Below, piece after piece: positions 35,047 through 43,306 of a stretch of DNA of 64,000 nt. Made by a program: the position numbers and the translations under genes. Each line of letters begins with the position of its first letter. Position 1 is the first letter of the stretch. The notes under the pieces are model-generated. The model saw nothing but the letters and a program-made list of their open reading frames with translations, had not been told where the DNA came from and ran no database searches. Source of the DNA: Clostridia bacterium (GTDB lineage Bacteria; Bacillota; Clostridia; Oscillospirales; Oscillospiraceae); contig SAAS01000005.1 of NCBI GenBank assembly GCA_009929315.1, positions 62,001-126,000 on the forward strand, written 5' to 3'.

Positions 35047-35937
35047 ATGGAGCTTAGGCATCTTCAATATTTTAAACGCGTGGCGGAACTCGAGCATCTG
35101 ACCAAAGCGGCAAACGAGCTATATATTACGCAGTCTCACTTAAGCCATGTTATTATCGAGCTTGAAACAGAGCTCGGCGTGAAGCTCTTTGACAGAGTCG
35201 GCCGCGGCGTTCGCCTAAATCCCTGCGGGAGAGAGTTTTACCACGATGTAGCAAGACTTTTCTATGAATATGAGGACGCCAAGAAAAAAGCTCAGGACAA
35301 CTTTAAGCGTCAGTCCACACAAGTTACAATCGTCACAAATGTCAGCACTTACATCCCGGGTCTGCTGAAAAAGAACAAACAGGACTCCCCTTCTCTGAAC
35401 ATTCAACAGTACTCCGCAAAGAGAAGGAAAATTATTCGTATGCTGATGAACGGCGACGCGGATTTTGCTATATGCTGTCCAATTCTGACAGAGGAGCCCG
35501 AGCTTGAAAGCATTTTACTCCACTTGGAAAAGGGTGTTGTTATTTATCCCGAGAATCACTGGCTGGAGGAGCACAAATCCGTTTCCTTCGCTCAAATTAA
35601 GGCCGAAAACTTCATAAGCGTCGGAGTCGGCTTCGGTACCCGAGATATGCAGGATGCCTATTTCAGAGAAGCGGGGATACTTGTTAACAGCTCTGTTGAA
35701 ACCACCGATACTTCATCGATTTACTATTTTGTCAAAGCGGGCTTGGGAATCGCCCTCGCTCCTAAGACAATGACTCTGCTTAATACCGATTTTAAAAACC
35801 AATTTGTCGAGATAGATGAGGGGCCTCTGGCCACCATAGGTCTGACCTGGCGAAAGGACCATTATTTGAGTGAGGCGGGCAAAGCGTTTTTCGAGACCAC
35901 AAAAAATTACTTCGGAGAACTCTCTGCCTATATTTAA
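35047..35937 (+). CDS. LysR-family transcriptional regulator
   Basis: A 296-residue LysR protein. The N-terminal winged helix (about 1-60) has the usual MELRHLQYFKRVAELEHLT start and a recognition helix in ITQSHLSHVIIELETELG. The effector domain follows from about residue 90. The ATG at 35047 has GGAGGG 7 bases upstream; the earlier in-frame ATG at 34981 lies near the predicted transcription start. Divergence from the CoA-transferase suggests that it controls that gene in response to a carboxylate or CoA ester, but the effector is not known. Confidence 0.88.
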   Translation: MELRHLQYFKRVAELEHLTKAANELYITQSHLSHVIIELETELGVKLFDRVGRGVRLNPCGREFYHDVARLFYEYEDAKKKAQDNFKRQSTQVTIVTNVSTYIPGLLKKNKQDSPSLNIQQYSAKRRKIIRMLMNGDADFAICCPILTEEPELESILLHLEKGVVIYPENHWLEEHKSVSFAQIKAENFISVGVGFGTRDMQDAYFREAGILVNSSVETTDTSSIYYFVKAGLGIALAPKTMTLLNTDFKNQFVEIDEGPLATIGLTWRKDHYLSEAGKAFFETTKNYFGELSAYI

Positions 35938-35959
35938 GTGCTGTTTCTTCGCTATTTTA

Positions 35960-36007
35960 AAAGGAGAAGTCCCTCGGAAACGCAAGTTTCCGAGGGACTT
36001 CTCCTTT
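35960..36007 (+). terminator. Long perfect hairpin after the LysR gene
   Basis: A 22-bp perfect stem (35960-35981 with 35986-36007) around GCAA, 22 bases past the stop. The downstream T-run is short (TTT), yet the stem and position fit a terminator. Confidence 0.7.
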
Positions 36008-36071
36008 AAAGCTAAACATTCAGTATACGAACACAGTATTCATATTGAAAAACGTGTTTGGTACTCTAATA

Positions 36072-36110
36072 AAAATACCGAGGGTGGTTTGATGCCGCTC
36101 TCGGTATTTT
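36072..36110 (-). terminator. Terminator of the HD/YwgA-like cassette
   Basis: An 11-bp stem (36072-36082 with 36100-36110) with a 17-base loop, followed on the minus strand by TTTTTATT. It lies 35 bases past the stop of the HD gene. Confidence 0.7.
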
Positions 36111-36144
36111 ACAAACTAGCAAATACATTTTGAAAGTTATAATT

Positions 36145-37659
36145 TTAGTCTTTAAGGTCGCCTTTATATTCAAATCCTTTAGCATGCTTAGCCAGAGTTA
36201 CCTTAAGCTTAATAGCTTCATTACTATCAAAAGTATATATTCGATAAATGCGATATTCTCTTGACACTAAAAAATTTAATATGCTTGCTTTACATTCCGA
36301 AACATCCTGATAAACCGCTTCCCGATTTCTGAATATTTGTATAGGATCAATATCATTTTTATAAAGAGATACTTTGAACGGTTTATTAAAAATAATATGA
36401 TCTCTTTCTACTTCACTTTCTTCTGATATTATATCCAATATATGAGGATTCTCAAACAAGTACTCAAAGAAGCAATTTTTAGACGTCATGCCCTCATAAA
36501 ACGTCTCGAAATAAGTAACTGGTACTAAGGGTTGAATGTTGGTTATCATTTCAGCATACTTAACAACAATTGGATCATAGTCTTGCATAATTCTTTTGTT
36601 AGCCATAACCTCTCTTATTAAGGAAAAAAAGTAATCATCGGTAAAATTCAAAAATTCTTCTGGACGACGAATCAACACATCCTTAACCAAATCTTTATAG
36701 CTATATAACCTAATGCCTAAATGATAGTTTTGCTCTTTTCTAAGTTTTAGCAATCTAAAGTAGAAGTCTTGTGCCATAAATTCAAATGCCATAACTTTTT
36801 TATTAGCAACAACTTGGCAATACGCAACAAATCTTCCCATTAGGAATTGTTCTAAAGCTCTTATTCCAGATTCATCTATGCCGTAGTTAGCCTTTTCATC
36901 ATAAACAATCGAATTTAATAGCTTGTCTATATCAAAGCTTCCAGTTTTAACTCCAGAAAAACCAGAATCTCTTAATAAGTAATCAAGTCTATCCGCATCT
37001 AGCTGTGAATGCAAAAAATTTCTAATTTGCTTGTCGTACATTGATTCAGCGGGTTTATCTAATGAATTAATGTCGCCAAAGCCTTTAAACCCATTCGCTA
37101 TATCTAAATAGGAAATGCCCCTTTTCTCTAGTTGATGAGATATCTCGCTTCCACCCAAAACAAATTCGCCTAATTTTTCATGCAATTTAGGCTCATCGAA
37201 ATATGAATTTTCACTTTTGTTTTTTGGTAAATCATCTGGATCAGAAACAATGTTAGAGGCAACGACTTTATTCTTATCGTCTAATTTTTCGCAGTTGTTT
37301 TCATATTTATCAAATCGCTGTAGAGCTTCTTCAAATGTATGCGATAATGGCAAGTGTCCGATATCATGCAACAAACCGCTTAGTTGAATTTTATAAATAT
37401 CATCGTCGCTTATTATTTCGTTGCCAGTGTATTGTTTTTGTGATTCAATAATCTTTGTAATATTGCAGTATACACCCAAAGAATGTGCAAATCTTGTATG
37501 TAGAGCATCTGGATAAACATAATAACCAAGACCCATTTGTTTTAGATTATGCAATCTTAAAAAAAATGAGTCTTTTAAAATAAATTCAAATTTTTCTTTA
37601 TCAAAAGTTATATAGCCGTATAAATTATCATATATCTGCCTAATTTTTTTATCAGCCAT
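36145..37659 (-). CDS. HD-domain phosphohydrolase (dGTPase/YwfO-like)
   Basis: A 504-residue HD-superfamily protein. The metal residues are seen in HTRFAHSLGVY (about 54-64), LLHDIGHLPLSHTFE (HD near 96-97) and DADRLDYLLRDS (about 222-233), the order of dNTP triphosphohydrolases and YwfO. A variable ~270-residue C-terminal part follows. Deoxynucleotide or other nucleotide hydrolysis is likely but unproven. The gene is clearly richer in A and T than its neighbours and uses many AAA and ATA codons, which suggests transfer. It overlaps the partner gene by 8 bases. Confidence 0.8.
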   Translation of the reverse strand: MADKKIRQIYDNLYGYITFDKEKFEFILKDSFFLRLHNLKQMGLGYYVYPDALHTRFAHSLGVYCNITKIIESQKQYTGNEIISDDDIYKIQLSGLLHDIGHLPLSHTFEEALQRFDKYENNCEKLDDKNKVVASNIVSDPDDLPKNKSENSYFDEPKLHEKLGEFVLGGSEISHQLEKRGISYLDIANGFKGFGDINSLDKPAESMYDKQIRNFLHSQLDADRLDYLLRDSGFSGVKTGSFDIDKLLNSIVYDEKANYGIDESGIRALEQFLMGRFVAYCQVVANKKVMAFEFMAQDFYFRLLKLRKEQNYHLGIRLYSYKDLVKDVLIRRPEEFLNFTDDYFFSLIREVMANKRIMQDYDPIVVKYAEMITNIQPLVPVTYFETFYEGMTSKNCFFEYLFENPHILDIISEESEVERDHIIFNKPFKVSLYKNDIDPIQIFRNREAVYQDVSECKASILNFLVSREYRIYRIYTFDSNEAIKLKVTLAKHAKGFEYKGDLKD

Positions 37660-38191
37660 TAGTTAAAGCCTCTTTATTAGATTCGATATTACATAAAACC
37701 AAGTTAATTATTTCATCTAGGTTTTCGGTATCTCTAAAATGTGGCTTGTTTAGTATTAGCTTTTCTTTTACAACTGCAATTTTATTTGTTCCATCAATTG
37801 CTCTTGAATTTGCAGCAATATACCATATAGAGCCTAAAAGCTCCAGGCGTTTTGTTGCATCTAAATCTCCATTTTGTGCTGTTGATTCTTCAAGCATTTC
37901 TCTAAGCTTTTGTAATATTTCTTGTGCAGCCGGTGTGAATACCAGTTTATCCCATTCGCTAGTATTAGTATCATCTGCGAATAACTCGTTGTATAATTGG
38001 TGAGTCAAACAAGCTGAATATGGACCAGCAATATACCAAGAAAAGCCATATGAATCATCATTAATAAGTTGAGTGAACAAATACACTGCTTTTTGCGCCT
38101 GTAGTCTAGTTTCGTAACAGCTTGTGTAATTAGATTTAAAATCTGGAACAAATTCACTTATAACCTTATACAAAGCTTTGATTGGTAGCAT
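37652..38191 (-). CDS. YwgA-like partner of the HD protein, unknown function
   Basis: A 179-residue soluble protein. The segment RLQAQKAVYLFTQ followed by YGFSWYIAGPYSACLTHQLY resembles the helical core of YwgA and of Panacea/GepA-type proteins (a first helix with KLxKLxYL, then a YGPYS motif). From memory, B. subtilis ywgA lies next to the HD gene ywfO, so the pairing seems conserved. Its role is unknown; control or targeting of the HD enzyme is my inference. It is the first gene of the cassette, AT-rich, with AAAGGAGG before the ATG. Confidence 0.55.
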   Translation of the reverse strand: MLPIKALYKVISEFVPDFKSNYTSCYETRLQAQKAVYLFTQLINDDSYGFSWYIAGPYSACLTHQLYNELFADDTNTSEWDKLVFTPAAQEILQKLREMLEESTAQNGDLDATKRLELLGSIWYIAANSRAIDGTNKIAVVKEKLILNKPHFRDTENLDEIINLVLCNIESNKEALTNG

Positions 38192-38222
38192 TGTATCTCT
38201 CCTCCTTTTCTATTACGAAAAT

Positions 38223-38228
38223 ATTATA
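38223..38228 (-). promoter_or_regulatory. Promoter -10 of the HD/YwgA-like cassette
   Basis: A perfect minus-strand TATAAT preceded by TGT (extended -10), with no good -35 box. The start near 38216 is about 25 bases before the ATG of the first gene. The rest of 38229-38430 is AT-rich and holds no gene that I can see. Confidence 0.55.
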
Positions 38229-38433
38229 ACATATGTTTTTGCTAATGAATACTTTTTTTTAAAATATCTTCCCATATATATTATGCATATATATTTTTAT
38301 GCTATATACAGTACATGGCATTATATACATTTATCAAGCAAGAGCTGTTTGATAAATAATTAACGGCTATTATGTGTTGATCGGCCTTCAAATAAGAATA
38401 AGTAATACCGAATAGTTACTACATAACCATGGA

Positions 38434-38466
38434 AGAACGCTTGCTGGTAGATACAGCAAGCGTTCT
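38434..38466 (-). terminator. Hairpin downstream of tRNA-Arg(CCG)
   Basis: A perfect 13-bp stem (38434-38446 with 38454-38466), 7-base loop, 24 bases past the tRNA 3' end on its strand. The minus-strand T-tract is poor; the plus side has TTTTG. Confidence 0.6.
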
Positions 38467-38489
38467 TTTGTGTTCGGATTTAAACTGTC

Positions 38490-38566
38490 TGGTACGCCCG
38501 ACTGGATTCGAACCAGCGACCTACAGAGTCGGAGTCTGTCACTCTATCCAACTGAGCTACGGGCGC
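38490..38566 (-). tRNA. tRNA-Arg(CCG)
   Basis: A 77-base minus-strand cloverleaf with encoded CCA. The acceptor stem is GCGCCCG paired with CGGGCGT (first pair G-U), D-arm AGCTCAGTTGGATAGAGT, anticodon stem-loop ACAGA-CTCCGAC-TCTGT and T-arm CTGGTTCGAATCCAG. The anticodon CCG reads CGG codons for arginine. Confidence 0.93.
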
Positions 38567-38590
38567 ATATGGAATTTATATCGCCTGCGT

Positions 38591-38619
38591 ATTATAACAA
38601 ACCAAAACCTAAAAGTAAA
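38591..38619 (-). promoter_or_regulatory. Promoter of tRNA-Arg(CCG)
   Basis: Minus-strand TTTACT (38614-38619), a 17-base spacer ending in TGT, then TATAAT (38591-38596), 25 bases before the tRNA. Confidence 0.75.
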
Positions 38620-38644
38620 GAAATTCGTGCCGACAAGAGACTGC

Positions 38645-38686
38645 GCAAAACGGTTTCGCCGCTATAAAGCGACGAAACCGTTTTGC
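38645..38686 (-). terminator. Terminator of the aromatic amino acid operon
   Basis: An 18-bp stem (38645-38662 with 38669-38686, one wobble) with loop TTTATA, 22 bases past the last operon gene. The T-run is inside the stem, so stopping may be partial. Confidence 0.65.
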
Positions 38687-38708
38687 TCTTATTTGCCCTG
38701 TTAAAAAA

Positions 38709-39137
38709 TCAGAACTTGACATCGTCCGCCGTCAGAAGCTTAAAGCCTTTTGAGCTCAAGCAGCCCAGAGCCTTTTCCTGATCGTCGCACTTTAGTATAA
38801 TCGTGGCTCCGCCGTTTACGGGCGAAACAAAGCCGTAGCTGTATTCCACCATTACGCCGCTGTCGGTTAAGGCGACAAGCGCCTTGTGAAAAGCCCCGGG
38901 CGTGTCATCAATCGCGAGCGCTACAACGTCCGTTTCCTTGACTGTCATGCCGTTTTCGCGCAGGGCGGCAAGCGCCTCCTTGCGTTTATCTACGATAAGG
39001 CGAACAATGCCGAAGTCCGAGGTGTCGGCAATCGAGATGGCTCGCATATTGACGCCCGCGTTTAGAAGGACGCCCGTGATATCCATTATCGCTCCGCGGC
39101 GGTTTTCCGCAAATACCGAAATTTGTTTTAACAGCAT
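38709..39137 (-). CDS. Tandem ACT-domain protein
   Basis: A 142-residue protein made of two ACT domains (about 1-68 and 70-142), for example LLKQISVFAENRRGAIMDIT and AIDDTPGAFHKALVALTDSG. ACT domains bind amino acids and regulate metabolic enzymes. It carries no catalytic domain. Small proteins of this type often accompany PaaK-like ligases and indolepyruvate oxidoreductases in anaerobes. Here it is the last gene of the aromatic operon, 12 bases after paaK, and may sense an aromatic amino acid. Confidence 0.85.
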   Translation of the reverse strand: MLLKQISVFAENRRGAIMDITGVLLNAGVNMRAISIADTSDFGIVRLIVDKRKEALAALRENGMTVKETDVVALAIDDTPGAFHKALVALTDSGVMVEYSYGFVSPVNGGATIILKCDDQEKALGCLSSKGFKLLTADDVKF

Positions 39138-39149
39138 AGCTTTACCTCC

Positions 39150-40466
39150 TTAAAAATTGACCTGTGTACGTTTATCGATAACGCGCTTTGCCTTGCCTTC
39201 AAAACGCTCGATGCTCTTCGGTTCAACGAGCTTAACCTTCGAGGCGATGCCGAGAATCGATTGAATCGCGTCGGTAACCTTCTTTGACATGGCCTCGAGC
39301 TTTCGCACCTCGTCCGTAAAGGTGTCCTCGGTAAGCTCCACCAGAACCGTGAGCTTGTCAAGACTGCCTTCTCTTTCGACTATCATCTGATAATACGGCG
39401 CAATGCCGTCAAGATCCATGAGCACTGATTCAATTTGCGACGGGAACACATTAACGCCGCGGATAATGAGCATATCGTCGGTTCGCCCCGCGGGTTTTAC
39501 CATGCGGACGAAGGTGCGTCCGCACTCGCACTGCCCTGGCAGACGCATTCCGACGTCTCGTGTACGGTAACGTACAAGCGGCAGCGCTTCCTTTGTCATG
39601 CAGGTGAATACAATTTCGCCCTCGGTGCCGTCGGGAAGCTGTTCCCCCGTATCGGGGTCAATGATTTCGATGAAGAAATGGTCCTCGTTGACGTGCAGAC
39701 CGTTCTGGCACTCGCACTCGTAGGCAACGCCGGGGCCTATGACCTCTGACAGTCCGTATATATCGTAAGCCTTCAGATTGAGGCGCTTTTCGATTTCCTT
39801 GCGCATGCTCTCCGTCCACGGCTCCGCACCGAAGAAGCCCGCCTTAAGCGAAAGCTCATCGCTCGAGATATTGTTCTGCTCCATGAACTCCGCCAGCGTG
39901 AGCGCGTAAGAGGGAGTCGCTAAAAGGAAGGTGGGCTTAAAATCCTGCAAAATCGTCATCTGGCGGCGAGTATTGCCTGTTGAAGCTGGAATAGTCGCGC
40001 AGCCGATGGTTTCCGAGCCGAGCCCCCCGCCCAGACCGCCTGTGAAAAGACCGTAACCGTAGCAGATTTGCCCTATATCCGTCTTCGTTATGCCGCCCGC
40101 GCCGAGGGTTCTCGCCATAACCTCGCCCCAGAGCTTCATATCGTTCGCCGTACAGCCGACAACAGTCTGTTTGCCCGTGGTTCCCGAAGAGGCGTGAATA
40201 CGCACAACCTCGTCCATCGGAACGGCAAAGAGTCCGTAAGGATAATTGTCGCGCAAGTCCTGCTTGTAAGTAAACGGAAGTTTCGTGATATCGTCAATTG
40301 AACGAATATCCTCGGGCTTAAGTCCCATGCTGTCAAAGCGTTCTTTGTACATCGGAACCTTCTCATAAACTCTTTTTACCATTTGGCAAAGTCTTTCGCT
40401 TTGTTTTTCGCGTAGCTTTTCTCGCGGAAGGGTTTCCTCTTCCCTGTTATACATGTGATACGACAA
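39150..40466 (-). CDS. paaK: Phenylacetate-CoA ligase
   Basis: A 438-residue adenylate-forming ligase that makes phenylacetyl-CoA (or another aryl-acetyl-CoA) from the acid, ATP and CoA. The P-loop HASSGTTGKQTVVG (about 91-104), the YGLSEVIGPG adenylation motif (about 237-246), and YRTRDVG with a later GRTDDM hinge are present. In anaerobes such ligases can feed indolepyruvate-type ferredoxin oxidoreductases that rebuild aryl-pyruvates for Phe, Tyr or Trp. Its place in a Phe-synthesis operon, 14 bases after aroQ, supports that biosynthetic reading. Confidence 0.9.
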   Translation of the reverse strand: MSYHMYNREEETLPREKLREKQSERLCQMVKRVYEKVPMYKERFDSMGLKPEDIRSIDDITKLPFTYKQDLRDNYPYGLFAVPMDEVVRIHASSGTTGKQTVVGCTANDMKLWGEVMARTLGAGGITKTDIGQICYGYGLFTGGLGGGLGSETIGCATIPASTGNTRRQMTILQDFKPTFLLATPSYALTLAEFMEQNNISSDELSLKAGFFGAEPWTESMRKEIEKRLNLKAYDIYGLSEVIGPGVAYECECQNGLHVNEDHFFIEIIDPDTGEQLPDGTEGEIVFTCMTKEALPLVRYRTRDVGMRLPGQCECGRTFVRMVKPAGRTDDMLIIRGVNVFPSQIESVLMDLDGIAPYYQMIVEREGSLDKLTVLVELTEDTFTDEVRKLEAMSKKVTDAIQSILGIASKVKLVEPKSIERFEGKAKRVIDKRTQVNF

Positions 40467-40480
40467 TTTGCTTCCCTCTC

Positions 40481-40927
40481 TTACTGTATATTGTTTTGTT
40501 TAAATAAATCGCAAAGAAAATTCATCGCCTCAAGATAGCCCTCAAAGCCCTTTCCGCTTATTGTCTTGACACAGGCGGAGCGGATGAAGGAAATTTTGCG
40601 GAAGTCCTCTCTCAGGTCGGGGTCTGAGATATGCACCTCCACCGTCGGTATTCCGACAGCCTTCACCGCGTCCAGCAGCGCGACGCTCGTGTGGGTGTAG
40701 GCGGCGGGATTTATGATAATTCCGTCCGTGTCACCGTAGGCGCTCTGTATTATGTCAACCATTGTCCCCTCGTGATTGCTCTGAAAGCACTCAAGTTCAA
40801 CGCCGAGCCTCTCCGCCTCGTCATGAAGAAGGGCGACAAGGTCGTCGTAGCTTCTGCTGCCGTAAATCTCCGGTTCACGAATGCCGAGCATGTTGATATT
40901 CGGCCCGTTAATTACCAATATTTTCAC
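40481..40927 (-). CDS. aroQ: Type II 3-dehydroquinate dehydratase
   Basis: Third step of the shikimate pathway: 3-dehydroquinate to 3-dehydroshikimate. The 148-residue protein has the lid motif INGPNINMLGIREPEIYG (tyrosine base in EIYG), QSNHEG and NPAAYTHTSVAL with the catalytic His. Typical length. It overlaps the end of the aroE/K fusion by 20 bases. Confidence 0.95.
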   Translation of the reverse strand: MKILVINGPNINMLGIREPEIYGSRSYDDLVALLHDEAERLGVELECFQSNHEGTMVDIIQSAYGDTDGIIINPAAYTHTSVALLDAVKAVGIPTVEVHISDPDLREDFRKISFIRSACVKTISGKGFEGYLEAMNFLCDLFKQNNIQ

Positions 40928-42161
40928 AGTAATCCTCCCAAATCATTTGTGCCGCTGCCTCGGGCGTTTTGTCGTTACAAATATCTGTGTCGGTAAAACC
41001 GCGGTAGAGCGGTTCGCGCTCGGCTTGGAGCTTCTTTAGGGTTTCGCTGTCTTTTGAGAGCGGTCTGCCCTCGGTTTCAAGCGCTTCGATTTCGCGGCGA
41101 AGCCAATATATCCTTCCGTTCTGGTGAAGCGAAGCGAAGTTCCGAAAATCCTTCACAACACCGCCTCCGGTGGAAATAACGACGCCCGTCAGCTTGCCCG
41201 CTTTAATGGCTTCTTCACGCTCAAGTTCACGGAAGGCCGCTTCGCCCTGCTCTGAAAAAATCTCAGTAATCGGCTTGCCCGCCGTTTTTTCAATCTCCTC
41301 GTCAAGGTCGATGAGCCTGTGCCCTGTTCTTTGCGCAATTTGCTCCGCAACCGTTGTTTTTCCGCTGCCGGGCATGCCAATGATGACAATATTGCTCATT
41401 TCGACACGCATTTCGCGAACAACTCTCTCGGTCTCGCTGTCCGGAATTGCACTTCCAAAAAACAGCTCCTCTGCGCGCTTTGCCTGATGCACCAGCATCG
41501 GCAGTCCGTCCGCGGTAGGTATTCCCCTTTTCTCAGCCTCCATAATCAGCGCCGTTCTGCGCGGATTATATATAACGTCAATTACACCCGTCAGATTCGG
41601 AAATGTATCGAGGCTGAGAGGCGCCTCAAGATTATTCGGAAACATTCCGACAGGGGTGGTGTTTACAAGGATGTCCGTATCTGCATAGTCGCCGAGCTCG
41701 TCGTAGCGCACTTCTCCGCTTCGGGAAACCACGGTAACGCGTTTTGCGCCGAGCCGTTTTGCCGCCGCCTGTGCTGTCAGCGAGGTTCCGCCGCTGCCGC
41801 AGATAAGAACATTTCTGTCCCTAAAGACGATACCCGAGCGCTTTGCGGCGTAAATAAAGCCGTCGATATCGGTATTAAAGCCGCAAAGCAGTCCGTTCGG
41901 CTTTCTTACTATCGTGTTGACACTGCCGATTTCAGCCGCCCCGACGCTGATTTCATCACAAAACTCCATGACGGCGCGTTTATAGGGAATTGTGACATTT
42001 AAGCCTTTCCATGTTCCGCTGTGCAGGATGTTTTCGAGCCTTTCTTTCGGCGCTTCGACAAGTATATAATCGGTCAGCCCGAGCTTTGCATGAATGGTCC
42101 CCGAAAAGCTGTGACCCAGTTTTTCGCCCAGAAGTCCGTAACCGAATTTTTCAGTTTCCAT
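40908..42161 (-). CDS. Fused shikimate dehydrogenase-shikimate kinase
   Basis: A 417-residue bifunctional protein for two successive shikimate steps. The AroE domain (about 1-253) has GEKLGHSFS, NVTIPYKR with the catalytic Lys, GFNTDIDG and the NADPH site CGSGGTSLTAQAA. The AroK domain (about 254-417) starts with the P-loop GMPGSGKTT and has DLDEEIEK and STGGGVV. There is no stop or frame change between them, so it is a true fusion. It replaces separate aroE and aroK genes and lies 11 bases after pheA. Confidence 0.92.
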   Translation of the reverse strand: METEKFGYGLLGEKLGHSFSGTIHAKLGLTDYILVEAPKERLENILHSGTWKGLNVTIPYKRAVMEFCDEISVGAAEIGSVNTIVRKPNGLLCGFNTDIDGFIYAAKRSGIVFRDRNVLICGSGGTSLTAQAAAKRLGAKRVTVVSRSGEVRYDELGDYADTDILVNTTPVGMFPNNLEAPLSLDTFPNLTGVIDVIYNPRRTALIMEAEKRGIPTADGLPMLVHQAKRAEELFFGSAIPDSETERVVREMRVEMSNIVIIGMPGSGKTTVAEQIAQRTGHRLIDLDEEIEKTAGKPITEIFSEQGEAAFRELEREEAIKAGKLTGVVISTGGGVVKDFRNFASLHQNGRIYWLRREIEALETEGRPLSKDSETLKKLQAEREPLYRGFTDTDICNDKTPEAAAQMIWEDYCENIGN

Positions 42162-42172
42162 GCAGGCTCACC

Positions 42173-43306
42173 TCAAATCTCCTGATAGTTTCCGAGAAAT
42201 ACAAAGCTGCCGCAAATTCTTTCGATTTCTTCAAGCATGCCTATAATATTCGGCTCCAGCACGCTTGCTTCAAGGTCAACAAGGAACATAAATTCAAAAT
42301 CCCGTCCGACAATCGGCTTGCTCTCAAGCTTTGAAATGCTCACTCCCAGCGCGTCGATGACGGAAACGAGCTTATAAAGCTCCCCTGCCTCATGCTTAAG
42401 CGATGCAACAAAACTCAAACGGTTCGCGCCCGGATAAATCGCGGGTTTCGCGGAAACGCAAACAAAACGCGTGTAGTTATTTTCACTGTTTTGAATGTTC
42501 TCATCAGTCACCCTGCTAAGGTCGTAAAGCTCCGCGCAGATTGGCGAGGAGATGGCTGCAACGCCGGGGCTTTCCGAGGCGATTTTTGCCGCGAGCGCCG
42601 TGTTCGCGCAGCTGCTGATTTTAACCATTCCGTCGAGCTTCTTTATGAAATTACCGCACTGTCCCAGCGCCTGCTCGTGGCTCATAATCTCCTTAACATC
42701 ACAGAGCTTTGTGCCCTTTTGCGCAAGCAATTCATGGTGAACGCAAAGCTTCACGCTGCGAACTATGTTAAATCCGCCGTCTTTTAAAAGGTCGTAAACA
42801 GCGTGTACAGAGCCGTTTGAGCTGTTCTCAATAGGCAAAACGCCGTAATCGCACAGTCCGCTTTTAACCGCGTTCAAAACTCCCTCGAAGCTTTTGCAAA
42901 ACATGATGTTTCCCTGAGGGAAGAGTCTGTCCGCCGCCTGCTGCGAATTTGCACCCTCTATGCCCTGACAGGCGACACTCGCCTTCGCGGGAAACACTGC
43001 GTCGCTTAAAACGGCGTTTTCAATGTCTTTTGTCAACTGTGTTTTGCCCGCCGAAACCGTGCCCTGATATGCTCGGCTGAGGGTCATAAGCTCATTGAAA
43101 AGGCGGTGTGAATAAACGGACATATCGCCGCTCTTTTCGGAAATGTTTTTGAGAATTTCCCTTTCGCGCCTTTTATCTACCAGCGGTTTCCCGCAATACA
43201 TTTTTTCCTTGAGGGCTTCTTTTCCGAGTTCCATACGCCTAAGAAAAAGTTCTAAAAGCTGCTCGTCTATACAATCAATTTCTTTTCTGACCTCATCAAG
43301 ATTCAT
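42173..43306 (-). CDS. pheA: Chorismate mutase/prephenate dehydratase (P-protein)
   Basis: Bifunctional enzyme making phenylpyruvate from chorismate. The 377-residue protein has an AroQ-type chorismate mutase domain (about 1-85, starting MNLDEVRKEIDCIDEQLLELF) and a prephenate dehydratase domain (about 108-285; SSNGSVHAVYDLL, NYTRFVCVS). A C-terminal ACT domain (ISKLESKPIVGR) is the normal site of feedback inhibition by Phe. I chose the ATG at 43306, 8 bases after AAGGCGG; a further ATG at 43324 lies deeper within aroA. It overlaps aroA by 11 bases. Confidence 0.93.
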   Translation of the reverse strand: MNLDEVRKEIDCIDEQLLELFLRRMELGKEALKEKMYCGKPLVDKRREREILKNISEKSGDMSVYSHRLFNELMTLSRAYQGTVSAGKTQLTKDIENAVLSDAVFPAKASVACQGIEGANSQQAADRLFPQGNIMFCKSFEGVLNAVKSGLCDYGVLPIENSSNGSVHAVYDLLKDGGFNIVRSVKLCVHHELLAQKGTKLCDVKEIMSHEQALGQCGNFIKKLDGMVKISSCANTALAAKIASESPGVAAISSPICAELYDLSRVTDENIQNSENNYTRFVCVSAKPAIYPGANRLSFVASLKHEAGELYKLVSVIDALGVSISKLESKPIVGRDFEFMFLVDLEASVLEPNIIGMLEEIERICGSFVFLGNYQEI

